Part shown: positions 43,310-55,034 of the stretch, in pieces
Numbering within the stretch: position 1 is the stretch's first letter
How the letters are laid out: each line of letters starts with the position of its first letter
Origin: Trichobilharzia szidati
Lineage: Eukaryota; Platyhelminthes; Trematoda; Strigeidida; Schistosomatidae
Length of the DNA stretch: 64,000 nucleotides
Reading direction: 5' to 3'
Assembly: GCA_944472155.2 (NCBI GenBank)
Contig: OX235279.1
Coordinates: forward strand, 159,858,199 to 159,922,198
The notes under the pieces: generated by a model
Told to the model about the DNA's origin: nothing
Database searches by the model: none
The model's input: only the letters and a program-made list of their open reading frames with translations
Position numbers and translations under genes: made by a program

Positions 43310-43704
43310 GCTTTTCAAGAGTTTGGTTTGTAAGGATTAGATTTGTTTTTACGAGTTGACCACGCACGGATTGATATCAGTTAGAGAACCATTGAAAACC
43401 AGGGAGTACTGACAGACAGCTGTTTCATCCTAGTTTGAGAATCACCTGCAGTACGCACCCACTTGGGTTCGAACCCAGGACCTTCCGGTTGAAAGGCAAG
43501 CTGACTTGTATACCACTACGGACACTGGGATCTGATTCAATGGTCAGCCGATGAATTCTAACTTCTACCAATTCGTGATTTACCGTGACCACCAGTTGGT
43601 GCTTACTGGCGATAATTCTCATACTAGGATGAAACAGCTGTCTGGCAGTACTCCCTAGTTTTCAATGGTTCTCTAACTGATATCAATCCGTGGTCAAACC
43701 CGTA
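43310..43704 (-). mobile_element. SINE-beta' with inverted arm and duplication
   Basis: 10-bp direct repeats TATTCAAATT (43300-43309 and 43705-43714). A minus unit with tail, ribozyme, tRNA head (GGTTCGAACCC near 43470) and body meets a plus ribozyme plus tail arm (43590-43700). The ribozyme stem II is ATTCTCAAACTAGGAT and the core is altered (GGTG or GGCG in place of CUGANGA). Confidence 0.8.
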
Positions 43705-43800
43705 TATTCAAATTAACTTAATTTTTCGGGATAGTGATCAGAAGACGCTCACTCAAGCCTCTGAACTTATTGTTTACTTTTATATAGAAGTGTGGTGAGA

Positions 43801-44094
43801 GCTGGCTGCTAGCCAAAGTTGGTAGACAGTAATTGACGTCAATGTTTATGTCCCCAATATTGGTGGTGAGAGAATGAGAACAAAGGCTTTGCGTAGGCGG
43901 ATACAGTTAGCATATAGATGATCTGACACAGCCACAAAGAGATGCAAGGTTAACTTTTTGTGAGAAACAACCAATCAAAAGATTGTATTTTCTACTAACA
44001 ATAATCTACAATAATATACATTGAAATCTATAAATATGTGTTAATTTTGCTTAACAAACGATCTGTTGCCTGGCCCTTGTCTTTTGTTGTTACA
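43801..44094 (+). repeat. solo LTR, family L1, copy 2
   Basis: 294 bp, TGTGGTGAGAG to TGTTGTTACA, with 4-bp duplications GAAG (43797-43800 and 44095-44098). Confidence 0.85.
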
Positions 44095-44239
44095 GAAGTG
44101 TAGACAAAGACGTTTCACAACTGGTGAATGTGGCAAATTTCATTGATTGGTGCTGTGAGGGATATTAATAGGTATTTGCTTAGTCTACATTAGTTGGTAC
44201 AGAAAGAAATTCAGACAACCAAATAGCAATAATAAGGAT
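44095..44239. other. unassigned spacer
   Basis: No feature recognised. Confidence 0.4.
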
Positions 44240-45005
44240 TTGGTGTATTTCAAAATAGTACTTCTGATATGGCGCGGGATTCTCACAGTTCGGCAAAGCA
44301 ACAACAAAATATATTACAGAGTATAGGTAACCAAAATTGATAATAGCAGCATTTTGGTTTCAGAAGTGATATCGAAGTTAAAAATGTACAAAAAGTATAA
44401 AATGATACTAACGATAATAATACTGATAACTAGAATTATAAGATAATTGAAATGATGTCAATATAAATCGCTAATTACATAGTGACTTGTAAGTTTCACG
44501 TCTGCCACTATCTCTGTCATATAGAACGCGGGTCAAATAGGCTATCGTTGAGTTATTGAACTTTGTTATACGAGCATGCAATCATTCATAAGAACTTCTA
44601 CTCCTAACTGATGAGATTCAAAGGTGGGAGTGGGCGAGGTGAATTGTGAACAGAGTGGATGTTGAGAGTCAGACAATGTGGATTTAAACCATCTCTCAAA
44701 TGAATTCAGGTATCTATCGACTATAATAGTAACGATCTGACTGAGTGACACACCACTTGCTCTACTGACAACCCTTCATACCCTTTGCAGTATGACATAT
44801 TCCTTTTTAAGTAGCTCACGAAAGTCCATGGGGTTGGATAAAAGAAGAATAGGTAAGAAGCAAGATTTAACAAGTTGTAAAAGTAGAGGTTGAGTGATAC
44901 CTTTGTGATTGTCTTAACTTCTTAATGTAGTAGGTTAGAGGGAACACTTTCTTAGAGATCGACAAGATATGGGATGACGAAGAATGGTCAGAGGAAAGAA
45001 TTATT
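44240..45005 (-). pseudogene. CR1-like LINE C-terminus and 3' UTR, copy 2
   Basis: Nearly the same sequence as 20740-21535. The minus frame 44566-44751 reads SLSQIVTIIVDRYLNSFERW and SDSQHPLCSQF. The two copies are close enough to share a recent source or be a duplication. Confidence 0.78.
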
Positions 45006-45089
45006 CCAGGATATTTAATGCTTGATTTAGTTTCTGTTTCTTTATCCTTTTATTTGTAATTACGAATTTTATTACGTTAACATATATAT
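45006..45089. other. unassigned spacer
   Basis: No feature recognised. Confidence 0.4.
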
Positions 45090-45325
45090 ATGTATATTCT
45101 TTTAAGTTCCCAGTGGGAGATAGGGCTTCGAGCTAGAGGCTTGAAGTTTCTTTAGTAGTGGAGATTATTTTTACAGTATCGGGTCGCTAGTCTCATGCCC
45201 AACTTTCCCTCCTTACCAGTCTTACTACTGGCTTAGCCAGGTAAAGGAGTGAGTTGGCCGGGGATCGAACCTCGCGTGGTCAGAGAGCACTCTACCGCTG
45301 TGCCACTGATGCACTTATTCATATA
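45090..45325 (-). mobile_element. SINE-epsilon, full copy (minus)
   Basis: On the minus strand: tRNA-like head with GGCACAGCGGTAGAG and GGTTCGATCC, body, and tail ending CCCTATCTCCCACTGGGAAC. Confidence 0.8.
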
Positions 45326-45334
45326 TAATATGTA

Positions 45335-45455
45335 AAATCGGTACTATGGTAGCATGTAATTCAATATTACTTTGTTTATTGGATATACCACACAGTGAAA
45401 TAGTATTATTTACTAAACGACTTTTCGAATACACTTTATTGCTCGGAACCATAGA
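45335..45455 (-). mobile_element. PLE-3b terminal-repeat fragment
   Basis: GTACTATGGTAGCATGTAATT, TTGTTTATTGGATATACCAC and CGACTTTTCGAATACAC match PLE-3b ends. Confidence 0.65.
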
Positions 45456-45644
45456 AAATGAGTTCGCATACTTCCAAAAGACGGTAGTCCAATTGGATTT
45501 CCTAGTAGATTTGTGAGGAGACGCATGAACACCAGGTATAATAAAGAGAAACTGACAACACAGTTGAAAAAAAAAACTGTTCCAAAAACTCCAGTTTAAT
45601 GGGGACGTGACTAGTGAGGTCTTACATCCATTTATTTTTTATTT

Positions 45645-45830
45645 TTGGTTACAGCTTGATGCCACACCGTATTTTCAGTACAAGTATGGAATTTTCAGCA
45701 TGGATATCGGTAGCCCAAATTTTGCAGGCCGACCATAGATATCGGGTGTGCGTCGGCAGGGGATCGAACCCCGGACCATGTGCATGGTTGGCGAGAGTCC
45801 TAACCACTGTGCCACCGAGAGCAATAAAAT
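45645..45830 (-). mobile_element. SINE-delta, full copy (minus)
   Basis: On the minus strand: a tRNA-like head with GGTGGCACAGTGGTTAGG (A box) and GGGGTTCGATCCCC (perfect T arm and B box), body, and tail CATGCTGAAAATTCCATAC then ACGGTGTGGCATCAAGC. Confidence 0.85.
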
Positions 45831-45849
45831 GGACTTATACTGCCGCCAC

Positions 45850-46260
45850 CCTTTATTTTTCATTTTCCAGCCGACAAATTGTGATTGCTCAAGCGAAAGA
45901 TAAGCCTCCTAACTGTGCCACTTCTATGTGTATCTACAAATTTCGTCACTCCTATTGAGAGAGCTATATAGAGCGAACAACTAGACAGCTTAACAAACGC
46001 ATTAATGAGCATCTTCCTTCACTGTTCGGAAAAGGCCAAATAAAATCTATGAGAAGTTTTATTTTGACTCATTTGATTGGTCACCAAGCACACAGAAGAA
46101 GTGCCTTCGAAGTCATCTAATGCATTCCAACGAGCCTTTCGAACAGAATCTGACCCCGTCTTTTACATCTAGCCGAAGCTATGGGAATTCGAGAGAACAA
46201 TCCTCGTCTTTGCATACAAAAGAAGTTTGTTCTACCTTTGTCTCTCCCTTGATTGACAAG
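45850..46260 (+). mobile_element. PLE-2 GIY-YIG and C-terminal remnant
   Basis: Reads CIYKFRHSY, ESYIERTTRQLNKRINEHLP, LFGKGQIKSM, ILTHLIGHQAH and LAEAMGIRENNPRLCIQKK, then LPLSLP, with stops and shifts between. Confidence 0.75.
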
Positions 46261-46489
46261 GTAAATTCTAATTAAAAGCCTCCCACCCTTTCTTATTTTC
46301 CACTTCCTTCGTACTTTTATGACATTTATTCAAACTCTGATTATCTGTCCACTTCACCTTCAGTATTGCGTAACTTTTAAGATTTGACCTAATTTATTTA
46401 TTGAATTGTCTACAAATACACACATATTATCGCCACCTGCATAAACCTTATTATCATTATTTTGTTATCATTATAACCATCGTTATTAC
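46261..46489. other. PLE-2 3' UTR or spacer
   Basis: AT-rich; no feature recognised. Confidence 0.4.
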
Positions 46490-46665
46490 TGACGACGCAC
46501 TCCTTTACCTCGCTAAGACGATAGTAAGCCGGGTAAAGAGTAAAGGTTTGTGGGGTAGAACTAGCTAACCCACCCCGTAAAAATAAAGCCACCGCCACTG
46601 AAGCTTCAAAGCTCTAGTATGAAGCCCTATGTTCCACTGGGAACGTAAAGTAATGAAATAAAAAT
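46490..46665 (+). mobile_element. SINE-epsilon, head-truncated
   Basis: Body GCTAAGACGATAGTAAGCC, CCCCGTAAAAATAAAGCC, tail GAAGCCCTATGTTCCACTGG then GAACGTAAAG. Confidence 0.75.
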
Positions 46666-46862
46666 AAAAATAATTATTATTATAATCTGATCCACAAGCT
46701 CACTGGGTAAATTTTTTATTTATGTAGCTATGCGTAAATATAAGCCTTTCGAAGATCTAATTGAAGACAACAATATTGTTCGCTGACATGTCTTGTTCAA
46801 ATATTATCCACCCTTACTACTACTTAACTCCTTTTCCATTGTATTCAAGCATTTATTATTTT
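46666..46862. other. unassigned spacer
   Basis: No feature recognised. Confidence 0.4.
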
Positions 46863-47073
46863 TAATTGGTGGATGGTGACTAGCAGTGGAATCCAGGATG
46901 CGCATTTCGTCCTATTTGGGACTCATCACTGGATGCACCTGCATTTCTCAGTGAGTGATGATGTTCCCACTAAGGCTCAAACCCAGTGCCTCTGCACAAG
47001 AAGCCAACATTTCAACCTGAGACCGAGCACTTCAGTCCAATCTATCGACAGGAAAATCTAAAATTCAATTAAA
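46863..47073 (-). mobile_element. SINE-alpha monomer with target-site duplication
   Basis: 211 bp between exact 11-bp repeats TTTATTATTTT (46852-46862 and 47074-47084). On the minus strand: alpha 5' region, a diverged B box near 46975, hammerhead, and the tail GATTCCACTGCTAGTCACC. Confidence 0.82.
46874..46944 (-). ncRNA. hammerhead, SINE-alpha (one core base lost)
   Basis: On the minus strand: outer GCAG/CTGC, inner ATCCAG/CTGGAT, core TGATGA without the leading C, stem II GTCC-CAAATA-GGAC, GAAA, stem III ATGC/GCAT, cleavage triplet ATC. The loss of C3 should impair cleavage. Confidence 0.75.
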
Positions 47074-47084
47074 TTTATTATTTT

Positions 47085-47219
47085 CCCTGATTTTGTTTTG
47101 TTCAAACTTGAACCTTCAGTGTGTAAGTTATGTGGAAGTGTAATTTCTGAGCATTGCTTATAATCTTTGCAGTCTTCTGTTATCCGGCATCAAATCACTT
47201 TTAGAGATATGTTAAAATT
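47085..47219. other. unassigned spacer
   Basis: No feature recognised. Confidence 0.4.
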
Positions 47220-47940
47220 GTTCTTAGATTGAAAGGAAACAGGAAGTTCAGCAAAGATGGCGGTCTTTTCGGCGATTTCATTCTCAAAAGCAGCTGTACA
47301 ATCGCATTTATATACATTAGTTTACATGGATACAATTATTATTTGCTTAATTCCACATAGTAACGAAGGTTATATTAATTTTCCACTTGATATGAAAGTT
47401 TGAAGGTACGAATATAGATTACAAGGGGCTTAGAGACAAGATTGCATAGGACTAGAAAACAGTTACAACGTATGCAAATTGATAACTGACAATTATTTTC
47501 AACTTGACATGAATTACAAGAGGCTTAGAGACGAAAGTTGCTCAGGGATATAACGAATTACAGGTGTGAACAAAATGAGCATGGAAATAAACTGAAATCG
47601 AAATTTTCAACTTGAAATGTAAGTTAGGAGGTGTGAATATAGAATACAAGAGGCATAGAAACAAAAATAATTACACAGGATTAGAATATAATTGTAAAAT
47701 AGTTATTCTAAACGGATTACAAGTGTGATCAGGAGGACCATGGAAAAAAACTTAAAATAACTGAAAAAAAATTGTTGTGTATAATTGTATCCATGTAAAC
47801 TAATCTATATAAATGCGATTGTACAGCTGCTTTTGAGAATGAAATCACCGAAAAGATCAACATCTTTGCTGAACTTCTTGTTCTTTTCAATCTAATGTTC
47901 CGATGGGTATTTTCCACGATTTGAACTGTAACAGACATTA
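47220..47940. mobile_element. PLE-2 terminal repeats as an inverted pair
   Basis: The left arm (47220-47345, minus) and right arm (47785-47930, plus) are inverted copies with the AGCAGCTGTACAATCGCATT block. The spacer has three or more loose tandem repeats of about 90-100 bp (TTACAAGAGGCTTAGAGACG type). No ORF. Same plan as 1130-2640. Confidence 0.7.
47814..47872 (+). ncRNA. hammerhead-like fold, PLE-2 right arm
   Basis: Stem I CAGC/GCTG, GAAA, stem III AAGAT/ATCTT with loop CAAC, then T before the predicted cleavage site. The stem III pair differs from the AAGAG/CTCTT copy at 2.2 kb in a compensated way. The core segment reads TGCTTTTGA, not CUGANGA. Confidence 0.45.
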
Positions 47941-49674
47941 CATCAGCCAAATCCGACAGCTGTGAAAAGGCACAATCTGTATTCCTGTTTCATATCAATG
48001 CATTTAGATAATTACGGACACCGATTTCATTAGGATAGTGTAGAAATCTTAAATATAGGCAATACAAAACATGCATTCAGGGAATTTCTAGAAGCCTGGT
48101 ACTCAGATGTGCATCAACAATTAATATGCACACTAATATAGGCCAAATTTACCAACTAATAAAACAAAAATAAATCACATGACAAGAGAGTTCGAATTCC
48201 AAGTCAACAAAAGGGATGAATAGAGGCGTCAGTTAGGAACCAATGACAACAGTGGTTATCATGATATACAAACAAATACCAACCATTCATGGAGAATTCA
48301 AATAATGTTCATTTCATACTAGAACCTGTGCTGAAGATGTTGTCTAGACGGTGACAACGAAAGCTCCTCAATTAAATCGGCAAATAAACCAAAAAGTTGA
48401 TATACGTATAACGTCGGAAATAAAAAATATTGAGAAATACATACCTATAAAAATTCTTCGGTAAGTTTCACTTCACTCTTGGATTTCAGATATCATTAGC
48501 ATCATCATAGCATTCTCAGGTAATGTGACTATGTAGTAAGATGATGAATTTATGCGCAGTAAAATAATCAAGCGATTTTTGTTTTTGTGTGTTGTGTGAA
48601 ATGTCTTGATATAAAGCGGCTAATTTACTTGGTGTTTGCGATAGATACTATATCAAGAAATCAGCTGAAGGTAATAAACACTATATCTGAAAGCTTCTGG
48701 GCACGCTCAGGCAGAATATCACTTCTCTACCTTGACTTCTCTAGTAGGTATATAAGCAAAATTTGAGAGGAGGCAATGCGCCGCCGGATGAATTGAAACC
48801 GTTCAACTACTGATGATGAAAAATATTTATTCCTTTGCTTATTTATTCTCCTCCTCCTCTCTGCATATTGCTGCTTCCAGTAGAATGACACTCATTTGAC
48901 ACGCTAATATACAGTACAAAAATATACATTCACACACATACATACACGCATACATACGTACATGTATGCCTTTACAACCTTAGCTATTAGAATACAGTGA
49001 CACCTGAAGTGTGTACATATGTGCGTGTGCATGTGTGTGTATGTGTGTGTGTCTAGTGAAATTAACTGCTCCTATTGATCCTGTACCTTTTTGAGGTATT
49101 TTCTTTTTCTTCTTCTTTAAAAGGAGAAATCAACCAAACAAATGTTAAGTGTGTTCATGCACAAAAACACATTTCCTGTGATTACAGTCATCATTAACAG
49201 TATCACCACTAAAAGCAATACAACTAACCGACCAATCAGATAAGATTGTGTGGGTGGGTAATAATATTATTATAATAAATGCAAACAATGACATTAACAA
49301 CGAACGATAAATGAGCCTAGATTTACGCTTCCAGTTAGTTATACAGTATTGTACAATGTAATGTGTAAAGGAATGTGCAATATGCAAGATTTTGTTTATA
49401 TAACTAACTATACAATTATATTTGAATGGTAAAACGGTAAACTGTCTTTATCTACAGCGCATAGCATAAATTATATGTGTGATTGCCACATTGCATACTG
49501 CATAGGCAGGCGTTTTGGGTATCACTAGAATCAGAAGAATATGCCAGCTGCGGCTCATCATTAACCGTTCACTGCACTGTTTCCAGCAGGATGGCGCATG
49601 CTTGTAGCACTGAAACCCTAAATTTCCTGGAGGTTTCAGATGCCTTCAACTGATTAGTATCGTTATATATACAT
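47941..49674. other. unassigned; microsatellites
   Basis: CATA/CACA repeats near 48935-48965 and GT repeats near 49022-49052. No gene recognised in 1.7 kb. It is one of the longest non-repeat stretches and could hold intron sequence. Confidence 0.4.
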
Positions 49675-49745
49675 TGTTTTTCTCTTGGGTATCGAGTAGA
49701 GCATAGGGCTTCAACAGAACATCTCCATTTCTCTGAAGTTGTTTT
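49675..49745 (-). mobile_element. RTE-like LINE 3' tip
   Basis: TTGGGTATCGAGTAGAGCAT, AGGGCTTCAACAGAACATC matches the RTE 3' end at 40.0 kb. Confidence 0.6.
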
Positions 49746-50651
49746 CGGTTGGTGCTACCAGTGCGCACAAGTGGGGCAGTTAAACTGTAATGGCCGAAAT
49801 CACAGTGACCTTGAACAACCAATCAGAATTCAGATGCGAATAGGTAGGAAATGTATTAATAATTGTCTCTTATGTTTTGTACATGTATTCCAGATACCCT
49901 GAGGACAATCCGTAGAGACATCATACCATGTGCAATAGATGTATTCATGCAGGTGACTTAAGATCATGGTATTTTTAGACCCTGACCTCTTTGGTATTCC
50001 TGACATTGCTCTTTAACCGATTCCTAACCCTAATCTGAATACTAAACCCTACAATAAATCCTAAAATCCTTAGCCCTGCCTAACAGCATGGATTTACAGA
50101 AAGAAGCACCTAGGGAATAAGTAGGATACTGTATCTCCCCTCACCAAATCCGAAAAGGCAGGCATGATTTGATTTGAAATTAACTTTTGTAGCTTTATCC
50201 AAATCTGATCGCCTCTTGAACGTCCACTTCTGACTTTGTCTGTGATGGTTTGGTTTCACCCTCGAAGCTTTAGTCTCTTCCTCACACGATCTCCTCCACG
50301 CAGCAGTGAGTATAAAATCTGACGGATGACTCTTTCATATATATATATATATAATTACAATATGTAATTTTATGTATCACTTGTGCCAATATGAATTAAA
50401 GAAAGTTTATGAAGTATCTTGTAAAAATAGTTAAACATAACTAGTCATATTTATTTCATATACCATTTGACTTCTAAGTCAGTCCACTTAAAGTTAAGTT
50501 GATTGACTTTAGGTATGATCATCAAATTGGTAGTAAATAATTTACAACGGTCATGGTTTCCAAGACTAATTTTCTTTGTCACTTTCCTACTCCTTCAGTG
50601 TTTACGTATCCACTTTTCAGGCCTGTTTAGTGTCTCCACACTATTATGTTA
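49746..50651. other. unassigned sequence
   Basis: A small RTE-like scrap near 50225-50300 (CACGATCTCCTCCACGC). A TA run at 50337-50352. No gene seen. Confidence 0.4.
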
Positions 50652-51275
50652 AGGGATTTCAGCATGACCTGACATCGGTTAGAGGACCATTGTAAAACCT
50701 GGGAGTATTGCACAGCTGTTCCTGTAGTCCTAGTTCGGGACTCGTCAGCATTATTCATACACTGGGGTTCACAACCAGGACTTTCTGGTTACAAGGCGAG
50801 CTTGTAGACCATTCAGCCACTGGGACTCGATCCAACGGCCAGCCCATGAATTCCAAATTCCCCGCAAAGCAATACATGAATATTAATCCAATACCCACTA
50901 GAGACTGACTCTATTCAGGTAGGTAGTTACCTGGGTTCCAGTGGGAAGTCGTGACCAGTGAGGTACAGCAGGTCGGGTCTGAGGACAAAACTTACCGATC
51001 ACACTGGTCAGTGGTAGTGAATTGGCAGAAGCTGGAATTTACGGGCTGGCCATTGGATTGGCGAGTCCCAGTGGCTTAATGGTGCATGAGCTCGCCTTGT
51101 AACCAGAAGATCCTGGGTTCGAACCCTGACCGTGGGTACGTACTGATGAAGAGTTTCAAACTGTGAAGAAACAGTTCTCCAGTGCTCGCTGGTCGTTTTC
51201 CAGTGGTTCTCTAACCGGTGTCAGCTCATGATGAAATCCTATACCCAATCAAATCCCTGCAAACCAACAGCTGAA
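50652..51275. mobile_element. SINE-beta head-to-head dimer with duplication
   Basis: 10-bp direct repeats TATTATGTTA (50642-50651 and 51276-51285). The left unit (minus) has tail, ribozyme, tRNA head and body. The right unit (plus) has body, tRNA head (GGTTCGAACCC near 51117), a mutated ribozyme (GATGAAGAGTTTCAAACTGTG) and tail. The left ribozyme keeps CTGACGA and GTCC...GGAC but has lost GAAA. Confidence 0.82.
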
Positions 51276-51285
51276 TATTATGTTA

Positions 51286-52939
51286 CTGTTAATTAATCTA
51301 GACACAATTTTAACAACTGTTACTGTAAGACTAAAGCGCCTGGATACTGCAATAATTGTATGGTTTTATTTGGACCCCATGTAAGAGATCAATAACTATG
51401 CATAATGAGATTAGTTACCTACTTAAACCTCTGCACTATCTGAATTATCATTCAGCATGATACGTCTAACTTTCTCCATTTTTTGTTTTTATTTCAAACG
51501 CAACGTAAACCCACAGGAATTTTTTAATAATTCCGACTTACCGTTGTGCATTTCACGAAAAATTGAAAGGACAGTGTGGCAGAGTCTTGTTTCCAAAAGA
51601 TTGACATTACGTCTTACGATGTCCTGTCGACGAATATTTTACTTGAGTAAATATTATGCGATAAATCACACAGAGAATTATATATTCTATGTAAACATAG
51701 TCTCCAGAATGGAGCTTTTATTATCGGTAAAAGTAGTAATTAAATGAATTTATGACCTACAGTTTCAACGGGTTCGAATCTATAACCTGATATAGAATTG
51801 CTGACGCTTGTGGATTATACACTTGCTACTGCTATGACCGGAACTACGACCTAGTACACTTTGAGCAAATGCTAACTGAACGCTCTGGCTAATCTGTTCA
51901 GATCGCACGTCAACAATAACAGCAATGGCAATAACACCGCCGGGCCGCAAAAAGCTTTCACTGTCCCAAACAACAGTCAAAAATGACCTTGAGGAGCACT
52001 AATGTCATTGATAAATCAAGACAATGAACAACCAATAGGATTTCAAAGGTCATAAGTAGCGTGAGAGAAAATGAGATAGTAAATCAATAAGTGAGGGGGT
52101 GAGAGTAATGCAAACAGACATGTAAAAATGACATGTAGAAGAAGCTACACAATATGAGCTGTTTGATATTTGTACAGTAAAACAAAACTGACATGAGTGA
52201 AAGTCAAAGCGAACTACAAGCTACACAGAAGACAGTTGTATACAAGGTTACTTTTACTAGCCGAAGATGTGGAAGGGAATAACTCGACATTTCATGTCCA
52301 ATATACTACTGGTCGACCTATCGTGCCTCATCCATTAGAAAATGATTTCGCGCGTACCTATTTATGTATAAGTACGGTTATTTTTAAATCATTTTAAGTG
52401 ATACGTCTAGCTCTACAGAGAAATCGATTGGTTACTGTTCAAAAAAGGAGGAAGTATAGTGTTCAGGACTCAGTATAAATAGGAAGAAAAGAAATGTCAC
52501 TGAAGATAAAGCAGAAACTATGCCCTTTGTTAAAGACAGAAAAATTCATGAAGACCTAGATTAGCATTCCATTCAATGGTTCACATTGTTATGAAAGAAG
52601 TTCAGAAATCCAAATATCCTATGAAGGACTAAAATCTAGAAGAAGTCAGAGAAAAACAGAACAGATACAAATAAACAGACTAAAAAGACAATTTTTAGAG
52701 CGTAAGGCGGATAACCTTCATATTTATAACACCATTTCTGTGCATAGTGGATGAAGCAACAGCAAACTTGTATAAACCTCATTCAAAAGTTATAGAGTGA
52801 TTGCACATGGAAATTAGTTCACAATGCAAATATTACAGCAGTCTTTGAAGAGAAGACAGTACAGACAGACTGTCATCGAGAAACTTCCCGAATGTGGTAG
52901 CTCGAATCGTGCAACAGACTGTGTGGATTGGAATAATAG
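51286..52939. other. unassigned sequence
   Basis: The frame 51780-51980 (minus) is locally GC-richer, with no recognised domain or splice sites. The frame 52197-52397 is similarly unsupported. No known repeat seen. Confidence 0.35.
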
Positions 52940-53045
52940 ACATATGTGGAACCATTGATATAAGAATAAAACTTGTGCACTGTGGTAGAGTGTAATTCCA
53001 TTATGGGTTAACAAAACAAAATTTACCCATAATGGAATATATGGA
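52940..53045. mobile_element. PLE-3 terminal-repeat junction
   Basis: CATTGATATAAGAATAAAAC, TTGTGCACTGTGGTAGAGTG then ATTCCATTATGGGT, immediately inverted as ACCCATAATGGAAT. Two terminal-repeat ends meet head to head. Confidence 0.65.
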
Positions 53046-53869
53046 ACCGACTGAAAACCGCAAGAATATCTGGATTAGGGGTGATCTGATCCATGTCACA
53101 ATAACCCAGAAATTTATAGGAGAAGACCAAAACTTGGATAGAAGAGAATGGAGATTGGGACTTTTAAGTGAACCCGACCGTTAACAACAAGCACCAATCA
53201 CCGGCAACGGAAGAAATGTAAAGAATTTCGTCTTCTTCACTTACTATGGCATGAATAATGTGATAAAAGTCAGACAGAAAAGGAAATTTAAGACAGGCAT
53301 TGATTACTCTGAAATCATTGTGGAGATGTTCAGTACACAAGAGCAGAATCCGACTTTCCTAGACTAATATCATGTTATTGGTTTCATATGGTTGAGTGAC
53401 TTGGAGCACGAATCACCAGAACCGTTTCCAACAGGCTGCATACTATTATCATTGGCTGCCTTCACTAGCTATTACATGAAGAATAGACAAGCATTTTGTC
53501 ATAACTAGGATTATGTGTGCATTTGGTATCGTGATGCAAAAATAACGGAAGTAGAATTTTTATACACATATTTACAAAAGTATGGTTGAACGTTTTCTGA
53601 CAAGGTGAAAGTCCCTGTCATAATTCTGTTAAGTCAGCGTTGAATGAATCCATATTGTCGCAGATTATAGAGCTATTTCCATGATGAGTGATATTCATTC
53701 TGATTCCATTGTGCATGAAAAAAAAATAAAAATCGTTTCCTATGCCACTCCGAATCCTTAATTTCAATTTAATTTCAAAGGTAGTTTTATACTACTGATA
53801 AATTATTTGAGTAGGCAACAAATTAACTAAAAATATTTTGAAATCTAGGCACACGGGTATTTTTCTAAA
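53046..53869. other. unassigned sequence
   Basis: Weak LINE-like scrap near 53160-53350 (CAACAAGCACCAATCACCG). Otherwise nothing recognised. Confidence 0.35.
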
Positions 53870-54060
53870 AACCGTTTAACTGGTCAGCTGTTTTGTCCTA
53901 GTTTATGACTTATAGACAGTACTCGCCTGCTGAGGTTCGAACCCAGAACCTTTCAGTTACACAAGGCAATCTTCTTCAAAACAGCTGTCCAACACTCCTT
54001 ACCACTTTTCAGTGATTCTCTAACTGATATCAATCCCTGGACAAACTTGAAACAAATTAA
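53870..54060. mobile_element. SINE-beta' decayed inverted fragment
   Basis: Minus ribozyme and head part (CAGCTGTTTTGTCCTAGTTT, GGTTCGAACCC near 53935), then a plus arm (AAACAGCTGTCCAACACTCC, TCTCTAACTGATATCAATCC). Confidence 0.7.
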
Positions 54061-55034
54061 ATCTACTTACTTACCTCATTTACTGCTAAATTAGTAAAGA
54101 ACTACTGTGATTACTTCGTATTTTAACCCCGTAGGATGTTTGTTTTTCGGAGTGTTTCATTCATAAGTGTTTTGCAGTATTATTTTACTAGTCACACATA
54201 TCCCAGGGCGAGAGTTTTACCTTTTTTCTGCGAAGGCATACAGTTTACCCCCTACCAATTTTTAGATTTTCATACGATCAATAATTTCAAGAGTATGCGG
54301 AACTGTAATAAAATTTCCACCTGACTCTGCTTTTTTTAAACAGGTTTGTTGAATCGAATCTTGAATATTTATTGCATTAAAAATGAAGTGTTGTAATGAT
54401 GTTTTAATCTATATTCACATTGATTTCAGAAAAGTTTTCATAGGTGAAAAAGTGGAGATTGAAGGGCTGAAAAATTATACTAAGTCATCTGCATATCAGG
54501 AAAATCCTTATGAAATATGAGTGAGGGTTAAATAAATCACTGAAGAGAGACCACTGTTTCGCATCATCTGAACTGATGATAACCAGTAGTGTCCATCGGG
54601 GACGCCTAATGTTAGAAATTCTGTCTAATTTCGTCATAGAATCGACTCTAACTGACTTTAGTGAATTAGGGATTGACTTGTTACCGGGGAACAGTTTTGG
54701 AGAGGGTTATATTGTCCTCTTAGGTGAAGGCGACAAAAAAATGTTAAGTCTTCTGATGACTTAAAGCAGAAATCTTCCAAGGTTTGACACAAGATGTGGG
54801 ATGATGCTACAGAATTGGTCTGTACGAATTCCTGGTTTAGGAGGAAATAGAAGACAATTCAGCGAAGAAAATTTTCTTTATCGATCAAATCATCTCCAGA
54901 GGCTGTATATTTGCCAAAAATATATAGTAGTCTATTATTGAGTAATATGGGGTTACATGATTGATATGATTACTTAGAAGTGGCTTCGAAAGTAAAAGTA
55001 AAAATAATAAAGAAAGAGTAAGAAATCTAATAAG
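54061..55034. other. unassigned sequence
   Basis: Frames at 54136-54324 and 54576-54764 lack recognisable domains or good splice sites. Confidence 0.35.

Noticed and set aside
49990..50095. CCTAACCCTAATC and CTAAACCCTAC, telomere-like units
   Set aside because: Only two or three imperfect units, not a telomeric array.
51780..51980. GC-richer minus frame, possible exon
   Set aside because: No splice signals or recognisable domain; left as unassigned.
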